Positions 36,156-43,862 of a stretch of 64,000 nucleotides of DNA are shown here, piece after piece. The stretch is taken from the NCBI RefSeq assembly GCF_000373905.1, contig NZ_KB892705.1:3081184-3145183 (forward strand). The letters run 5' to 3'. This stretch comes from Mycobacterium sp. 155 (GTDB lineage: Bacteria > Actinomycetota > Actinomycetes > Mycobacteriales > Mycobacteriaceae). Made by a program: the position numbers and the translations under genes. Numbering within the stretch: the first letter of the stretch is position 1; each line of letters starts with the position of its first letter. The notes below the pieces were generated by a model. It saw nothing but the letters and a program-made list of their open reading frames with translations, was not told the DNA's origin and ran no database searches.

Positions 36156-37178
36156 ATGAACCTCGGCAAGACCCTGGTCCAGGTTGCCACCGCCCCGGTC
36201 AAGGTCGGTCTTGCCATCGCTGACCTCGGCCTCGGTATCGCCGGGGGCACCCTCGACGTCGTGCAACGTTCCCTCAACGACGCCAACCCCATCCAAGGTA
36301 AGCCTTCGGTGGCCGGATTGCTCGGACTCGACGACGCCGTAGAGCGGGCAAACCGGCTGGCCCACCTGATGGACGACGATGCACCGATCGGGCGGGCACT
36401 CGCTCCGGACGGCCCGCTCAATCAGCTACTGCAACCGGGCGGCCTGGTCGATCAGCTGACCAAACCGGGCGGCCTGCTGGATCGGCTCAACTCCGACACC
36501 GGACCGGTGTCGCGCGCGCTGGCCGAGGGTGGCCTCGTCGATCAGATCACTGCCGACGGCGGGCTCGCCGACCGGCTGACCGCCGAGGACGGTGCCGTCT
36601 CGCGGGTGCTGGCCCCCGGCGGGCTGGCCGACCGGCTGCTGGCCAAGAACGGCATCGTCGAGCGGATCCTGCGTGAGGACGGGGTCGCCGACAAACTGCT
36701 CGCCGAGAACGGACCCGTCAACCGCGCGCTACAAGAAGGCGGGCTGGTGGACCAAATCACTGCCGAAGGCGGTCTGATGGACCGGCTGACGACCGAGAAC
36801 GGCGCACTGTCGCGGGTCATCTCCCCCGGCGGGCTGGCCGATCAGCTGCTCTCCGACGACGGTCTGATCGAGCGCCTGCTGCGCGAGGACGGCGTCGCCG
36901 ACAAACTGCTCGCCGAAGGCGGCCTGTTGGAGACCCTGGCCGATCCGGACGGGCCGCTGGCCAAGCTCGTCGACCTCTCCGACACCCTCAACCGCCTGGT
37001 GCCCGGCCTGGAAGCGCTGGCACCGATGGTCGACACCCTGCACGACGCGGTGCTGTCCCTGACCGCGGTGGTCAATCCGCTGAGCAATATCGCCGACCGC
37101 ATCCCACTGTCCCGGCAACGCCGCCGCACCGCAGCCCGTGTGGTCGCGTCCCAGCGGGTCATCGACCAAGACATGTGA
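36156..37178 (+). CDS. Decapeptide-repeat protein of unknown function
   Basis: A 340-residue protein. Residues 75-274 consist of about 20 consecutive 10-residue units of the pattern (G/N/D)G-L-x-D-(R/Q/K)-L-x-x-(E/P/D), such as GGLVDQITAE and DGVADKLLAE, without gaps. Residues 115-184 and 185-254 are a duplicated block of seven units. Flanks are amphipathic, with a Gly/Ile-rich segment near 18-32 and a basic C-terminus. No signal peptide is clear. The regular spacing suggests an elongated solenoid or surface-binding rod. It is divergent from phoP and sits where Rv0756c sits in M. tuberculosis. Confidence 0.85.
   Translation: MNLGKTLVQVATAPVKVGLAIADLGLGIAGGTLDVVQRSLNDANPIQGKPSVAGLLGLDDAVERANRLAHLMDDDAPIGRALAPDGPLNQLLQPGGLVDQLTKPGGLLDRLNSDTGPVSRALAEGGLVDQITADGGLADRLTAEDGAVSRVLAPGGLADRLLAKNGIVERILREDGVADKLLAENGPVNRALQEGGLVDQITAEGGLMDRLTTENGALSRVISPGGLADQLLSDDGLIERLLREDGVADKLLAEGGLLETLADPDGPLAKLVDLSDTLNRLVPGLEALAPMVDTLHDAVLSLTAVVNPLSNIADRIPLSRQRRRTAARVVASQRVIDQDM
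36378..36977 (+). repeat. Array of 30-bp coding repeats with 210-bp duplication
   Basis: Twenty 30-bp units encode the decapeptides. Units 5-11 (36498-36707) and 12-18 (36708-36917) match in order, showing a 210-bp tandem duplication. Confidence 0.85.
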
Positions 37179-37200
37179 CCCGTTAAGATAGACGCCGTCC

Positions 37201-37272
37201 GCCTCCGTAGCTCAGTGGTAGAGCACCCGCCTTGTAAGCGGAAGGCCGTCAGTTCAATCCTGACCGGGGGCT
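37201..37272 (+). tRNA. tRNA-Thr (anticodon TGT)
   Basis: A 72-nt cloverleaf: acceptor stem GCCTCCG with CGGGGGC (one G-U), D arm GCTCAGTGGTAGAGC, anticodon loop CTTGTAA with anticodon TGT, and T arm GTCAG-TTCAATC-CTGAC. The CCA end is not encoded. The outermost pair of the anticodon stem is a C-A mismatch. An HNH protein gene follows 48 bp downstream. Confidence 0.93.
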
Positions 37273-37319
37273 CAAAGCCGGTGCGGCACTTTGTCGGTAC
37301 CACGTCCTAGTGTCCGCTC

Positions 37320-37724
37320 ATGAGGTTATGTCCGGGCTGCGGTTCCCCACTGACGAAGCGCAGCCAAAAGGTCTACTGCGGCAACGCATGTCAGGCACTG
37401 GTCCAACGCGAGGCCAGCACGAAACGGTGGCTCGAGACCGGCGAAGCGTGGATCGACGGCCGCCGCGGTCACTACATTCGGCAGTTTCTCGCTACCGCCC
37501 AGTCCGGCTGCTGCGCGATCTGCGGCGGAGCCACCACATGGCAGGGGCTTCCGCTGGTATTGGTGTTAGACCACATCGATGGCGACCCGACGAACAACCG
37601 CCGGGAAAACCTGCGGCTGATCTGCCCGAACTGTGACTCCCAGCTGCCGACGTACAAGAGCCGCAACCGCGGCAGAGGGCGTCACTACCGTCGCGAGCGG
37701 TATGCCAACGGGCAGTCCTACTAG
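37320..37724 (+). CDS. HNH endonuclease-like protein
   Basis: A 134-residue protein. The N-terminus has a zinc-finger-like CPGCGS...YCGNACQ arrangement, and the C-terminal half carries CAICGG, LDHIDGDPTNNRRENLRLICPNCDSQ and TYKSRN, which fit an HNH fold with structural Cys pairs and catalytic His/Asn. Such small HNH proteins are common in phage and mobile segments. The location directly after a tRNA gene fits an integration site, but no integrase or att repeat is seen. Confidence 0.82.
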   Translation: MRLCPGCGSPLTKRSQKVYCGNACQALVQREASTKRWLETGEAWIDGRRGHYIRQFLATAQSGCCAICGGATTWQGLPLVLVLDHIDGDPTNNRRENLRLICPNCDSQLPTYKSRNRGRGRHYRRERYANGQSY

Positions 37725-37764
37725 AGGCAGACGAGTTTCGCCAGCGCCGGCGGTCTACTCGTAC

Positions 37765-38219
37765 ATGACCTTCACCACCGCACACATATCCATCTCGTCG
37801 GACGGCTTCGTCGTAGGCCCCGACCAGTCACGTGACAACCCGATCGGCCGGGGCGGGATGCGGCTGCATCGATGGCACCTCGATCTGCCCCAGCACTACG
37901 TCGACGCCCGTTGGACCGCGTACCTGTTGCGTCCTTGCGGAGCATATGCAATGGGGCGCAACATGTTCGGACCGATCCGTGGCGACTGGGCCACCGATGG
38001 TGAGCAGTGGCGTGGCTGGTGGGGTGACGAACCCCCTTACCACGCACCGGTTTCCGTGCTGAGGCATTGCGAGCGCGAGCCCATCGAGATGGAGGGCGGC
38101 GGCTACGACTGTCCCGAACATGGCCCGGTCGACCCGACACCACGGTCAATGAGCTGGAGCTCGTCGAGACCGAGCACTCGCCGTTGGCGACGCACGTGCG
38201 CTACCGAATCACTCGCTAG
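37765..38219 (+). pseudogene. Degraded RibD C-terminal/dihydrofolate reductase-like gene
   Basis: The first frame reads MTFTTAHISISSDGFVVGPDQS...MGRNMFGP...GWWGDEPPYHAPVSVLRHCEREPIEMEGG, the N-terminal half of a RibD-C/DHFR-like reductase. The usual middle with the GGG-type cofactor loop is missing, and the C-terminal ending NELELVETEHSPLATHVRYRITR appears in a different frame, with its stop at 38217-38219. An internal deletion of roughly 70 codons plus a frame change explains this. The gene is unlikely to be functional. Confidence 0.75.
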
Positions 38220-38578
38220 ACCAACCGCCCGATGAACACGAATGCGGCCAGCCCGAACAGCACGGCGTTGACCATGACGCTGCGCGGCTCGTGCAGTCGG
38301 CTGTGTGCCCATGCGGCGCCGACCATCACCACGCACAGACCGGCAGCCGCAAGCGGGGTGAGTACCAAACCGATTCGGGTGAGCCCCGGCGCCACCAGCC
38401 CGGTCACCGCGAGCAACTCCATGCCCGCGGTGAACCGGACCACCGGCAGGGGGAACATGGCGGTCCCGGTCTGACCGGTGGCGAGCAACCGTTGACGACT
38501 CATGGTGAGTTTGGCGGTGCCGGACAACGCGAATATCGCGGCCAGGACGAGTTGCGCGGTCCACAGTGCGGTGTTCAT
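38216..38578 (-). CDS. DoxX family membrane protein
   Basis: A 120-residue protein starting MNTALWTAQLVLAAIFALSGTAKLTMSRQ with four hydrophobic helices, matching the DoxX-like/DoxD fold. Family members are linked to thiol and redox stress, sometimes with a sulfurtransferase. It is divergent from the ECF sigma gene and has a consensus ECF41-type promoter of its own (38614-38640). It should therefore be part of that regulon. Confidence 0.82.
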   Translation of the reverse strand: MNTALWTAQLVLAAIFALSGTAKLTMSRQRLLATGQTGTAMFPLPVVRFTAGMELLAVTGLVAPGLTRIGLVLTPLAAAGLCVVMVGAAWAHSRLHEPRSVMVNAVLFGLAAFVFIGRLV

Positions 38579-38613
38579 GGTCGTATCCCTTCTTCTGAGT
38601 GTGCAGACCTGAT

Positions 38614-38640
38614 GACGAACGACCGCCGTCGGCTGTGACA
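38614..38640 (-). promoter_or_regulatory. ECF41-type promoter of the DoxX gene
   Basis: On the minus strand TGTCACA (38640-38634) and CGTC (38617-38614) are separated by exactly 16 nt, matching the published ECF41 target consensus. It lies 36 nt upstream of the DoxX start codon. Confidence 0.75.
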
Positions 38641-38650
38641 TGCGCGCCGG

Positions 38651-38677
38651 TGTCACAGATGCGCTCTCCGGATCGTC
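38651..38677 (+). promoter_or_regulatory. ECF41-type promoter of the sigma factor gene
   Basis: TGTCACA (38651-38657) and CGTC (38674-38677) with a 16-nt spacer match the same consensus. It lies 23 nt upstream of the sigma factor ATG and predicts autoregulation. Confidence 0.75.
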
Positions 38678-38700
38678 TATGGAGAAGACAGGGAGGTGCC

Positions 38701-39609
38701 ATGACCGACCAGGAAGATCCCACCGAGCTGCGGCCGCTGCTGTTCTCGATCGCCTACCGGATGCTGGGCAGCGTCACCGACGCCGAGGACATGGTGCAGG
38801 CCGCGTACCTGCGCTACTTCGACTATCTGGACCGCGGCGGTGACGCGGATTCGCCGCGCTCACTGCTGACCACGATCACCACGCGGCTGGCCATCGACCA
38901 CCTGCGTTCAGCCCGGGTGCAGCGCGAAACCTACATCGGCCCTTGGCTTCCGGAGCCGCTGCTCATCTCAGCCGATCCCGACGTCGCGGAACTGGCGGCG
39001 ACATCAGATTCGTTGTCCATGGCATTCCTGGTGCTACTGGAGACACTTTCGCCGGTGGAGCGGGCCGTGTTTCTGCTGCGCGAGGTGTTCGCCTACGACT
39101 ACGACGACATCGCCCGCATCGTCGACAAGGAACCCGCGAATTGCCGGCAGCTCCTCAACCGGGCGCGCAGACACATCGAGGCGGGCCGTCACCGTTTCGA
39201 TGTCGACGCCGCGCACCGCGCCGAACTGGCCGACCGGTTCTTCGGCGCCGCAGAGCACGGCGACCTGAAGAATCTCGTGGAACTACTCGCGCAAGACGTG
39301 GCTTTCTACGGCGACGGCGGTGGCACGGGCCGGGGCCTACCGCGACCGGTGTTCGGGCGCGACCGGGTACAGCGGGTGCTGGCCGGCATCGTGCACGCCT
39401 ATCACGGTATCGGCGCCCGGTTCCAGCGCTCGCCGGTCAACGGTCAGCCGGGCCTGCTGATGTTCGATCCCGACGGCGGGCTCATCAATGTGCTGACCGT
39501 GGACGTCGAGGGCGACAGTATCTGCACGATCCGCTCGGTGATCAACCCCGACAAGCTGGACCATCTTGGCTTCCCGCTATCCCCGTTGGCCCGGCGGCCG
39601 GCTCGATGA
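38701..39609 (+). CDS. ECF41-type RNA polymerase sigma factor with SnoaL-like tail
   Basis: A 302-residue ECF sigma factor (SigJ-like size class). Region 2 includes FSIAYRMLGSVTDAEDMVQAAYLRYF and region 4 LLETLSPVERAVFLLREVFAYDYDDIARIVDKEPANCRQLLNRARRHI. The C-terminal 120 residues form a SnoaL-like domain with YGDGGGTGRG, close to the DGGGK motif through which ECF41 proteins modulate their own activity. The SD GGGAGGT precedes the ATG. No anti-sigma factor is seen, consistent with the fused control domain. The associated target is probably the divergent DoxX gene. Confidence 0.88.
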   Translation: MTDQEDPTELRPLLFSIAYRMLGSVTDAEDMVQAAYLRYFDYLDRGGDADSPRSLLTTITTRLAIDHLRSARVQRETYIGPWLPEPLLISADPDVAELAATSDSLSMAFLVLLETLSPVERAVFLLREVFAYDYDDIARIVDKEPANCRQLLNRARRHIEAGRHRFDVDAAHRAELADRFFGAAEHGDLKNLVELLAQDVAFYGDGGGTGRGLPRPVFGRDRVQRVLAGIVHAYHGIGARFQRSPVNGQPGLLMFDPDGGLINVLTVDVEGDSICTIRSVINPDKLDHLGFPLSPLARRPAR

Positions 39610-39724
39610 GCACGAATTACCAGACCACCGAATATTCGCGCCGGACTGGCATCGACACGGCGGCCGTAGCATCGAAATCGATTCTGCTGCCATCGAATTC
39701 GCTGACAGGCCGCGGCCCCAAGTT

Positions 39725-40867
39725 CTATGTCACGCCCGGAGTGCTGGCCAGTTTGCGAAAGGTCTGGTATTCGCTGTCCCGATAGGGTCTTCCGTCGGGC
39801 TGCAGCAGGTCGCTGAACCATACCTTCGGCAGCGTCTTGTAGGGATGGCTCCATGAATCCCACGGGAAGTACGTCTGACTCTTCCCGGCGACCAGCCCCC
39901 AGTTGTAGGCACCGACATTGTGCCGCTTCGCGACGGGCAACACTCCTTCGATGGTGCTGCCGAGTGTGCGGGCCAAGTACTCGGTACACAGAATCGGCCG
40001 CCCCAACGGCTCCAGTTCCCCGATGCGGGCCTCGAATTGCTCAGGGGTGCCGTAGGAGTGGAACGTGATGACGTCGGAGTTGTCGAGCTGGAACCCGCTC
40101 ATCGCGCTGCGGTTACCGGCGCCCCAGCTCCCCTGCCAGACACCGCTGGTCAACGGTTGCGCGGGATTGACCGACCGTGCCCATTGGAACACCTGCGGCA
40201 GCAGCGCCCCGACCTGCTGCTGCTTATCTTTGCGTTCGACCGCACTGTACTGACCCGCGGGGTTGTCCGGCTCATTCCACAGATCCCAGCCCAATACCCT
40301 GTCGTCGTTGCGGAATTGGCTGATCACCCCGACCACGTAGTCGTAGAGCACGCGGCGGTACCGCGGGTCGGCGATACGCTCGGCGCCCGGGCTCTGCACC
40401 CAGCCGGAGTTGTGCACACCCGGCCGGGGCGCGCGTTGGGCACCGGGCCGCGGGAAAGGATCCCAGCAGGAGTCGAAGAAGACGAACAGGGGTTTGATGC
40501 CATAGCGCGCGGCGATGCCGACGAATTGACCTAGCCTGCTTTGGAATCCACCACGATCCTGCGCCCACAGTAGATCGTGCAGAAAAACCCGCACCGTGTT
40601 GAACCCGAGCAGGCGGGCCGCACCCAGTTCAGCATCTATCCGGCGAGGATCGTAGGTGCCCGGCTGGAACATCTCGAGCTGGTTTATCGCGGTTGACGTG
40701 ATGTAGTTCGCGCCGACGAGCCATCCTTGCGCTTGATGCCACGCGTTGGCACGGTCGGCCGTCCACCGCCCGGTGTCGGCGCTGGCCCTAGGTATCGCCG
40801 ACAGGGCAGGTAACGCCGACGCTGCTGCCAGCGCCAGCGGAATTTTCAAGGCCGTTCGACGGTGCAC
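39725..40867 (-). CDS. Exported glycoside hydrolase family 5-like enzyme
   Basis: A protein of about 380 residues. GTG start gives VHRRTALKIPLALAAASALPALSAIPRASAD, a signal peptide with paired Arg (possible Tat). A (beta/alpha)8 barrel is indicated by GFNTVRVFLHD, the acid/base Glu of WDLWNEPDN, and the nucleophile Glu of ILCTEYLAR. It should cleave beta-linked glycans (cellulase or mannanase type), outside the cell. An upstream GTG at 40915 is an alternative. Its own envelope arabinogalactan is not a known target of the family. Confidence 0.8.
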   Translation of the reverse strand: MHRRTALKIPLALAAASALPALSAIPRASADTGRWTADRANAWHQAQGWLVGANYITSTAINQLEMFQPGTYDPRRIDAELGAARLLGFNTVRVFLHDLLWAQDRGGFQSRLGQFVGIAARYGIKPLFVFFDSCWDPFPRPGAQRAPRPGVHNSGWVQSPGAERIADPRYRRVLYDYVVGVISQFRNDDRVLGWDLWNEPDNPAGQYSAVERKDKQQQVGALLPQVFQWARSVNPAQPLTSGVWQGSWGAGNRSAMSGFQLDNSDVITFHSYGTPEQFEARIGELEPLGRPILCTEYLARTLGSTIEGVLPVAKRHNVGAYNWGLVAGKSQTYFPWDSWSHPYKTLPKVWFSDLLQPDGRPYRDSEYQTFRKLASTPGVT

Positions 40868-41093
40868 CAAGTGACCGTAGTGTGCGCGAAGGACACGCTT
40901 CGTGTTTCGTATCACTTTGAAATCGTTGAGGTTTCAAATCGTTATCCATCAGGGCCGGATACGCTGTCCACGCGAGCCGGCATCCACCCCGAGCTCGACG
41001 GACGCTACCTCAGAGGTGGCTGTCGGCGAAAGCTGCTGCGCTGCCGGTCATCCCAAGGAACACCCTGCCATACCCGTTCGGGTCCAGCCTGGA

Positions 41094-41708
41094 TCAATCG
41101 AGCGGTACGTCGAGGAACGGCCGGGGATCGGCGGCGCCGGGCCCGTCGAAGTGCCACCACTCTCCCGAGTAGACGGTCAGCCCGCCGGATTGCATCGCCT
41201 GCCGTAGCCGGGCTCGATTGGCTTGCTCGGCAGGGCTGACACCCTCGGTCGCATATGCCAGGCTGCGCGGCGAGAAGTCGTCGAACCCGGTCCCCATGTC
41301 GACTCCGGCGATGGTCACGTCAACCGACCGGCCTGCCTCGTGGCTGCGCGCCGACGTACCCGGGCGCGCCACCCAGTTGGGGTTGGGAACGGCGTCGAAC
41401 ATCCGCACCTGCACCTCGTGCGGCCGATAGCAGTCCCAGAACACCAGCCGGTCCGGTCGTAGCGCCGCGGCGGCCGCGGCCAGCCCGGCGGCCATCGACT
41501 CGTGTACCAGACAGTGCGCGTCGGCAGGGTAGAGCTGCTGGCCGACGAAGTTGTCGGTGGTGGCGTACCGCAGGTCGACGATCGCGTCGGGCACCACCGT
41601 GCGTACGTCGACGAGGCCGGCGGCAGCTGCGGGCACGGCTGACGCCGCGGGCGCCGAAGCCAGCGCGGCAGCCGCAGCTAGCACCAGGCCGAACGCGATG
41701 GGACGCAT
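41094..41708 (-). CDS. Exported D-Ala-D-Ala dipeptidase, VanX-like (M15)
   Basis: A 204-residue protein starting MRPIAFGLVLAAAAALASAPAASA, a Sec signal peptide. The mature enzyme shows SRSHEAGRSVDVT (SxHxxGxxVD) and GEWWHF (ExxWH), the zinc and catalytic motifs of VanX/DdpX dipeptidases. It probably cleaves peptidoglycan-derived dipeptides in the envelope; resistance is not implied. The frame is open to 41900 but upstream codons lack a signal. It is divergent from the dehydrogenase gene. Confidence 0.88.
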   Translation of the reverse strand: MRPIAFGLVLAAAAALASAPAASAVPAAAAGLVDVRTVVPDAIVDLRYATTDNFVGQQLYPADAHCLVHESMAAGLAAAAAALRPDRLVFWDCYRPHEVQVRMFDAVPNPNWVARPGTSARSHEAGRSVDVTIAGVDMGTGFDDFSPRSLAYATEGVSPAEQANRARLRQAMQSGGLTVYSGEWWHFDGPGAADPRPFLDVPLD

Positions 41709-41838
41709 ACCGGCCAGCCTAGATCCAGGCCGCCACACCCCAAGGGACCTGTCCGCCAAAGCTTTCGTGACGGCCCGCGCCACCGACGGAAACCTCATCT
41801 TTCCCCCGCCGCCAAACGCAGCCGGTACAAGTGGAGGT

Positions 41839-42726
41839 ATGAGGATCGGATTCATCGGCCTGGGCAACATGGGTGCGGCCATGGCCGCCAATCTGCTCAC
41901 GGCGGGTCACGAAGTCACGGCCTACAACAGGTCACCCGACAAGGTGGCCGCGCTGGCCGCCAAGGGTGCACACCCCGCGGCCTCGGTCGAGGACGCGTGC
42001 CGCGGCGAGGTAGTGATCACCATGCTCGCCAACGACCATGCGGTGGAATCAGTTACGTTCGGGGACAACGGCATCCTCGCGAAGCTGCCTGCCGGCGCCA
42101 CGCACATCTCGTCTTCGACGATCAGCGTGGAGCTGGCAGAACGCCTCACCGAAGCCCACGCCGAGGCCGGCCAGGTCTTCGTCAGCGCACCGGTGTTCGG
42201 CCGTCCAAAGGCGGCGGCAGCGGCCAAGCTGTTCGTCGTGGCGGCCGGTGTGCCTGCGGCGGTGGAAGCGGCGACGCCACTGCTCGACGCAATCGGGCAG
42301 CGCACGTTCGTACTCGGCGAGGAACCGAGAGCCGCCAACCTGGTGAAGCTCAGCGGCAACTTCCTGATCGCCTCGGTGATCGAATCCGTCGGTGAGGCGA
42401 TGGCGTTGGTCGGCAAGGCGGGCATCGACAAACAGCAGTACCTCGAGATCTTGACCTCCACTCTGTTCGATGCCCCGGTGTACCGGACCTACGGTGGACT
42501 GCTGGCTCGCGAGGAGTTCAGCCCGGCGGGTTTCGCCGCCACGCTCGGCCTCAAGGACGTGAACCTCGTGCTGAGCGCAGGCGAGGGGCTGCGCGTGCCA
42601 CTACCGGTGGCGAGCCTGCTGCGCGACCGGTTCTTGACCCTGCTGGCCACTGGCGGCGGCGAGCTGGACTGGTCGGCAATAGGCGCACTGAGCGCATGGG
42701 AAGCCGGATCCGAACATCCGGCCTAG
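41839..42726 (+). CDS. Beta-hydroxyacid dehydrogenase family oxidoreductase
   Basis: A 295-residue NAD(P)-dependent dehydrogenase. The nucleotide-binding GFIGLGNMGAAMA is at the extreme N-terminus, followed by YNRSPDKV, SSSTISVE (substrate loop), and the catalytic Lys in NLVKLSGNFLIA. It resembles 3-hydroxyisobutyrate dehydrogenases and glyoxylate/succinic semialdehyde reductases. The SD-like GGAGG is only one base from the ATG, an unusual spacing. Confidence 0.87.
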   Translation: MRIGFIGLGNMGAAMAANLLTAGHEVTAYNRSPDKVAALAAKGAHPAASVEDACRGEVVITMLANDHAVESVTFGDNGILAKLPAGATHISSSTISVELAERLTEAHAEAGQVFVSAPVFGRPKAAAAAKLFVVAAGVPAAVEAATPLLDAIGQRTFVLGEEPRAANLVKLSGNFLIASVIESVGEAMALVGKAGIDKQQYLEILTSTLFDAPVYRTYGGLLAREEFSPAGFAATLGLKDVNLVLSAGEGLRVPLPVASLLRDRFLTLLATGGGELDWSAIGALSAWEAGSEHPA

Positions 42727-43043
42727 ATCCGTCGGAGAGGAAGAGCGGCCGCCGCATCTCTGAGATATCGGGATCCCGGCGCAGCCCATGACGGCCGCCG
42801 GCACTTAACAAACTGCGCACTGCGTGTCTCCCATACCGGAGCCTGTCACCGATTCGACAGCAACTAGACAGTGTTCTCACAGAAGGCCGCTGCAGCCCGT
42901 CCGGACACACTTGATCGTGCGACACTTTTCGCTAGTAAAGCGTAGCCTGTGCAGTACCAGAAGACATCGTGGCCAGCGATGGAGCGACCATCGCAACCGT
43001 GCAGTCAGCAAACTGGTCAGGCACTCTAGAGGAAGTAAGACTC
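42727..43043. other. 317-bp region upstream of the small exported protein array
   Basis: No gene is supported. GCGGCCG and CGGCCGC segments (about 42746 and 42792) could pair over a long loop as a terminator for the dehydrogenase gene. The A+T-richer part from 42900 onward should contain the array promoter. Confidence 0.4.
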
Positions 43044-43388
43044 ATGGCCTTTTCCCAGCTTTCAGCACGCCGGTTCATCGTGGCGGGAGGACTTGCGTTC
43101 GCAATCGTCGCCGCCCCCACATTGACCGTGTTGACTCTGCCGGCCACCACGTTGGCCGACTGCCCCAACGGTGAGTCCGAGGACACCTTCACGGGGGTAT
43201 GCATCGCGGATATTGCGCCGAACACGCCGTCGCCAGCCGAGCTCCCGCAGGTCGCCGGGATCCCGTGCACCGGCGGCAACACCGGTCAGTGCATCGGGCT
43301 TTCCGAGGAACAGCAGGCGCAGGGGCGGCAACCGGTTCCACAGTCGACCGTGGGCAGCAGCCCGACCGTGACCGGTTCCATCGGCTGA
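43044..43388 (+). CDS. Small exported Cys-containing protein, array member 1
   Basis: A 114-residue protein. A signal peptide (MAFSQLSARRFIVAGGLAFAIVAAPTLTV...TLA) precedes DCPNGESEDTFTGVCIAD, then IPCTGGNTGQCIGLSEEQ and VGSSPTVTGSIG. The four Cys are placed for two disulfides. It belongs to a mycobacterial family that I recall being annotated as intersectin-EH-binding protein Ibp1; function is not established. GAGGAAG precedes the ATG at a good distance. Two paralogues follow. Confidence 0.82.
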   Translation: MAFSQLSARRFIVAGGLAFAIVAAPTLTVLTLPATTLADCPNGESEDTFTGVCIADIAPNTPSPAELPQVAGIPCTGGNTGQCIGLSEEQQAQGRQPVPQSTVGSSPTVTGSIG

Positions 43389-43420
43389 TACAGCGGATCC
43401 CCAGACCGCGTGCAGGAAAG

Positions 43421-43447
43421 CACTCGGCAGCTATAAGCTGCCGAGTG
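43421..43447. terminator. 12-bp perfect hairpin ending at the next start codon
   Basis: Arms 43421-43432 and 43436-43447 are perfectly complementary with a 3-nt loop. The right arm ends on the first base of the GTG start of array member 2, so the hairpin can both stop upstream transcripts and block ribosome access. Confidence 0.6.
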
Positions 43448-43764
43448 TGATTCTACGTCTCACTGCGGTCGCCGGATTCGCGGCGGTCGTCGCCGGTTCG
43501 GCGCTACTCTTCTCGTCCCCTGCCGCACATGCAACGTGCTCCGACGGTGAGGAGGAGGACGTTTTCACGACGACGTGCACGCCCTTCATGGTGCCGAACA
43601 CGTCGTCTCCGTTCTCCCCCATTGCGGGCAATCCGGACATTGCGGCGATCGACGGCGTGCCCTGCACCGGCGGCAACGCCGGGCAATGCATCGGACTGGC
43701 CGAGGATGCCGAATCCGAAGGACCAGCGGCCGTGCCCCGTTCGACGATCAGCGCAAGCCCGTAG
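43447..43764 (+). CDS. Small exported Cys-containing protein, array member 2
   Basis: A 105-residue paralogue starting GTG. The signal peptide MILRLTAVAGFAAVVAGSALLFSSPAAHA is followed by TCSDGEEEDVFTTTCTPF and GVPCTGGNAGQCIGLAED, keeping all four family cysteines. The C-terminal SSPTVTGSIG tail of its siblings is replaced by STISASP. No SD is visible, and the start codon touches a strong hairpin, so expression may differ from that of the neighbours. Confidence 0.75.
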   Translation: MILRLTAVAGFAAVVAGSALLFSSPAAHATCSDGEEEDVFTTTCTPFMVPNTSSPFSPIAGNPDIAAIDGVPCTGGNAGQCIGLAEDAESEGPAAVPRSTISASP

Positions 43765-43862
43765 CCTCAGACTCCCAGACAACACGGATAACCGATGCAG
43801 ACTGCTCCAAGCTTTCGTAGAATTCGTCAGCAAGCAGTCGAATAACTATAGAAAGCGTGACG

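Noticed and set aside
42746..42800. GCGGCCG...CGGCCGC pairing downstream of the dehydrogenase gene
   Set aside because: Seven base pairs over a loop of about 40 nt is weak and could occur by chance in GC-rich DNA.
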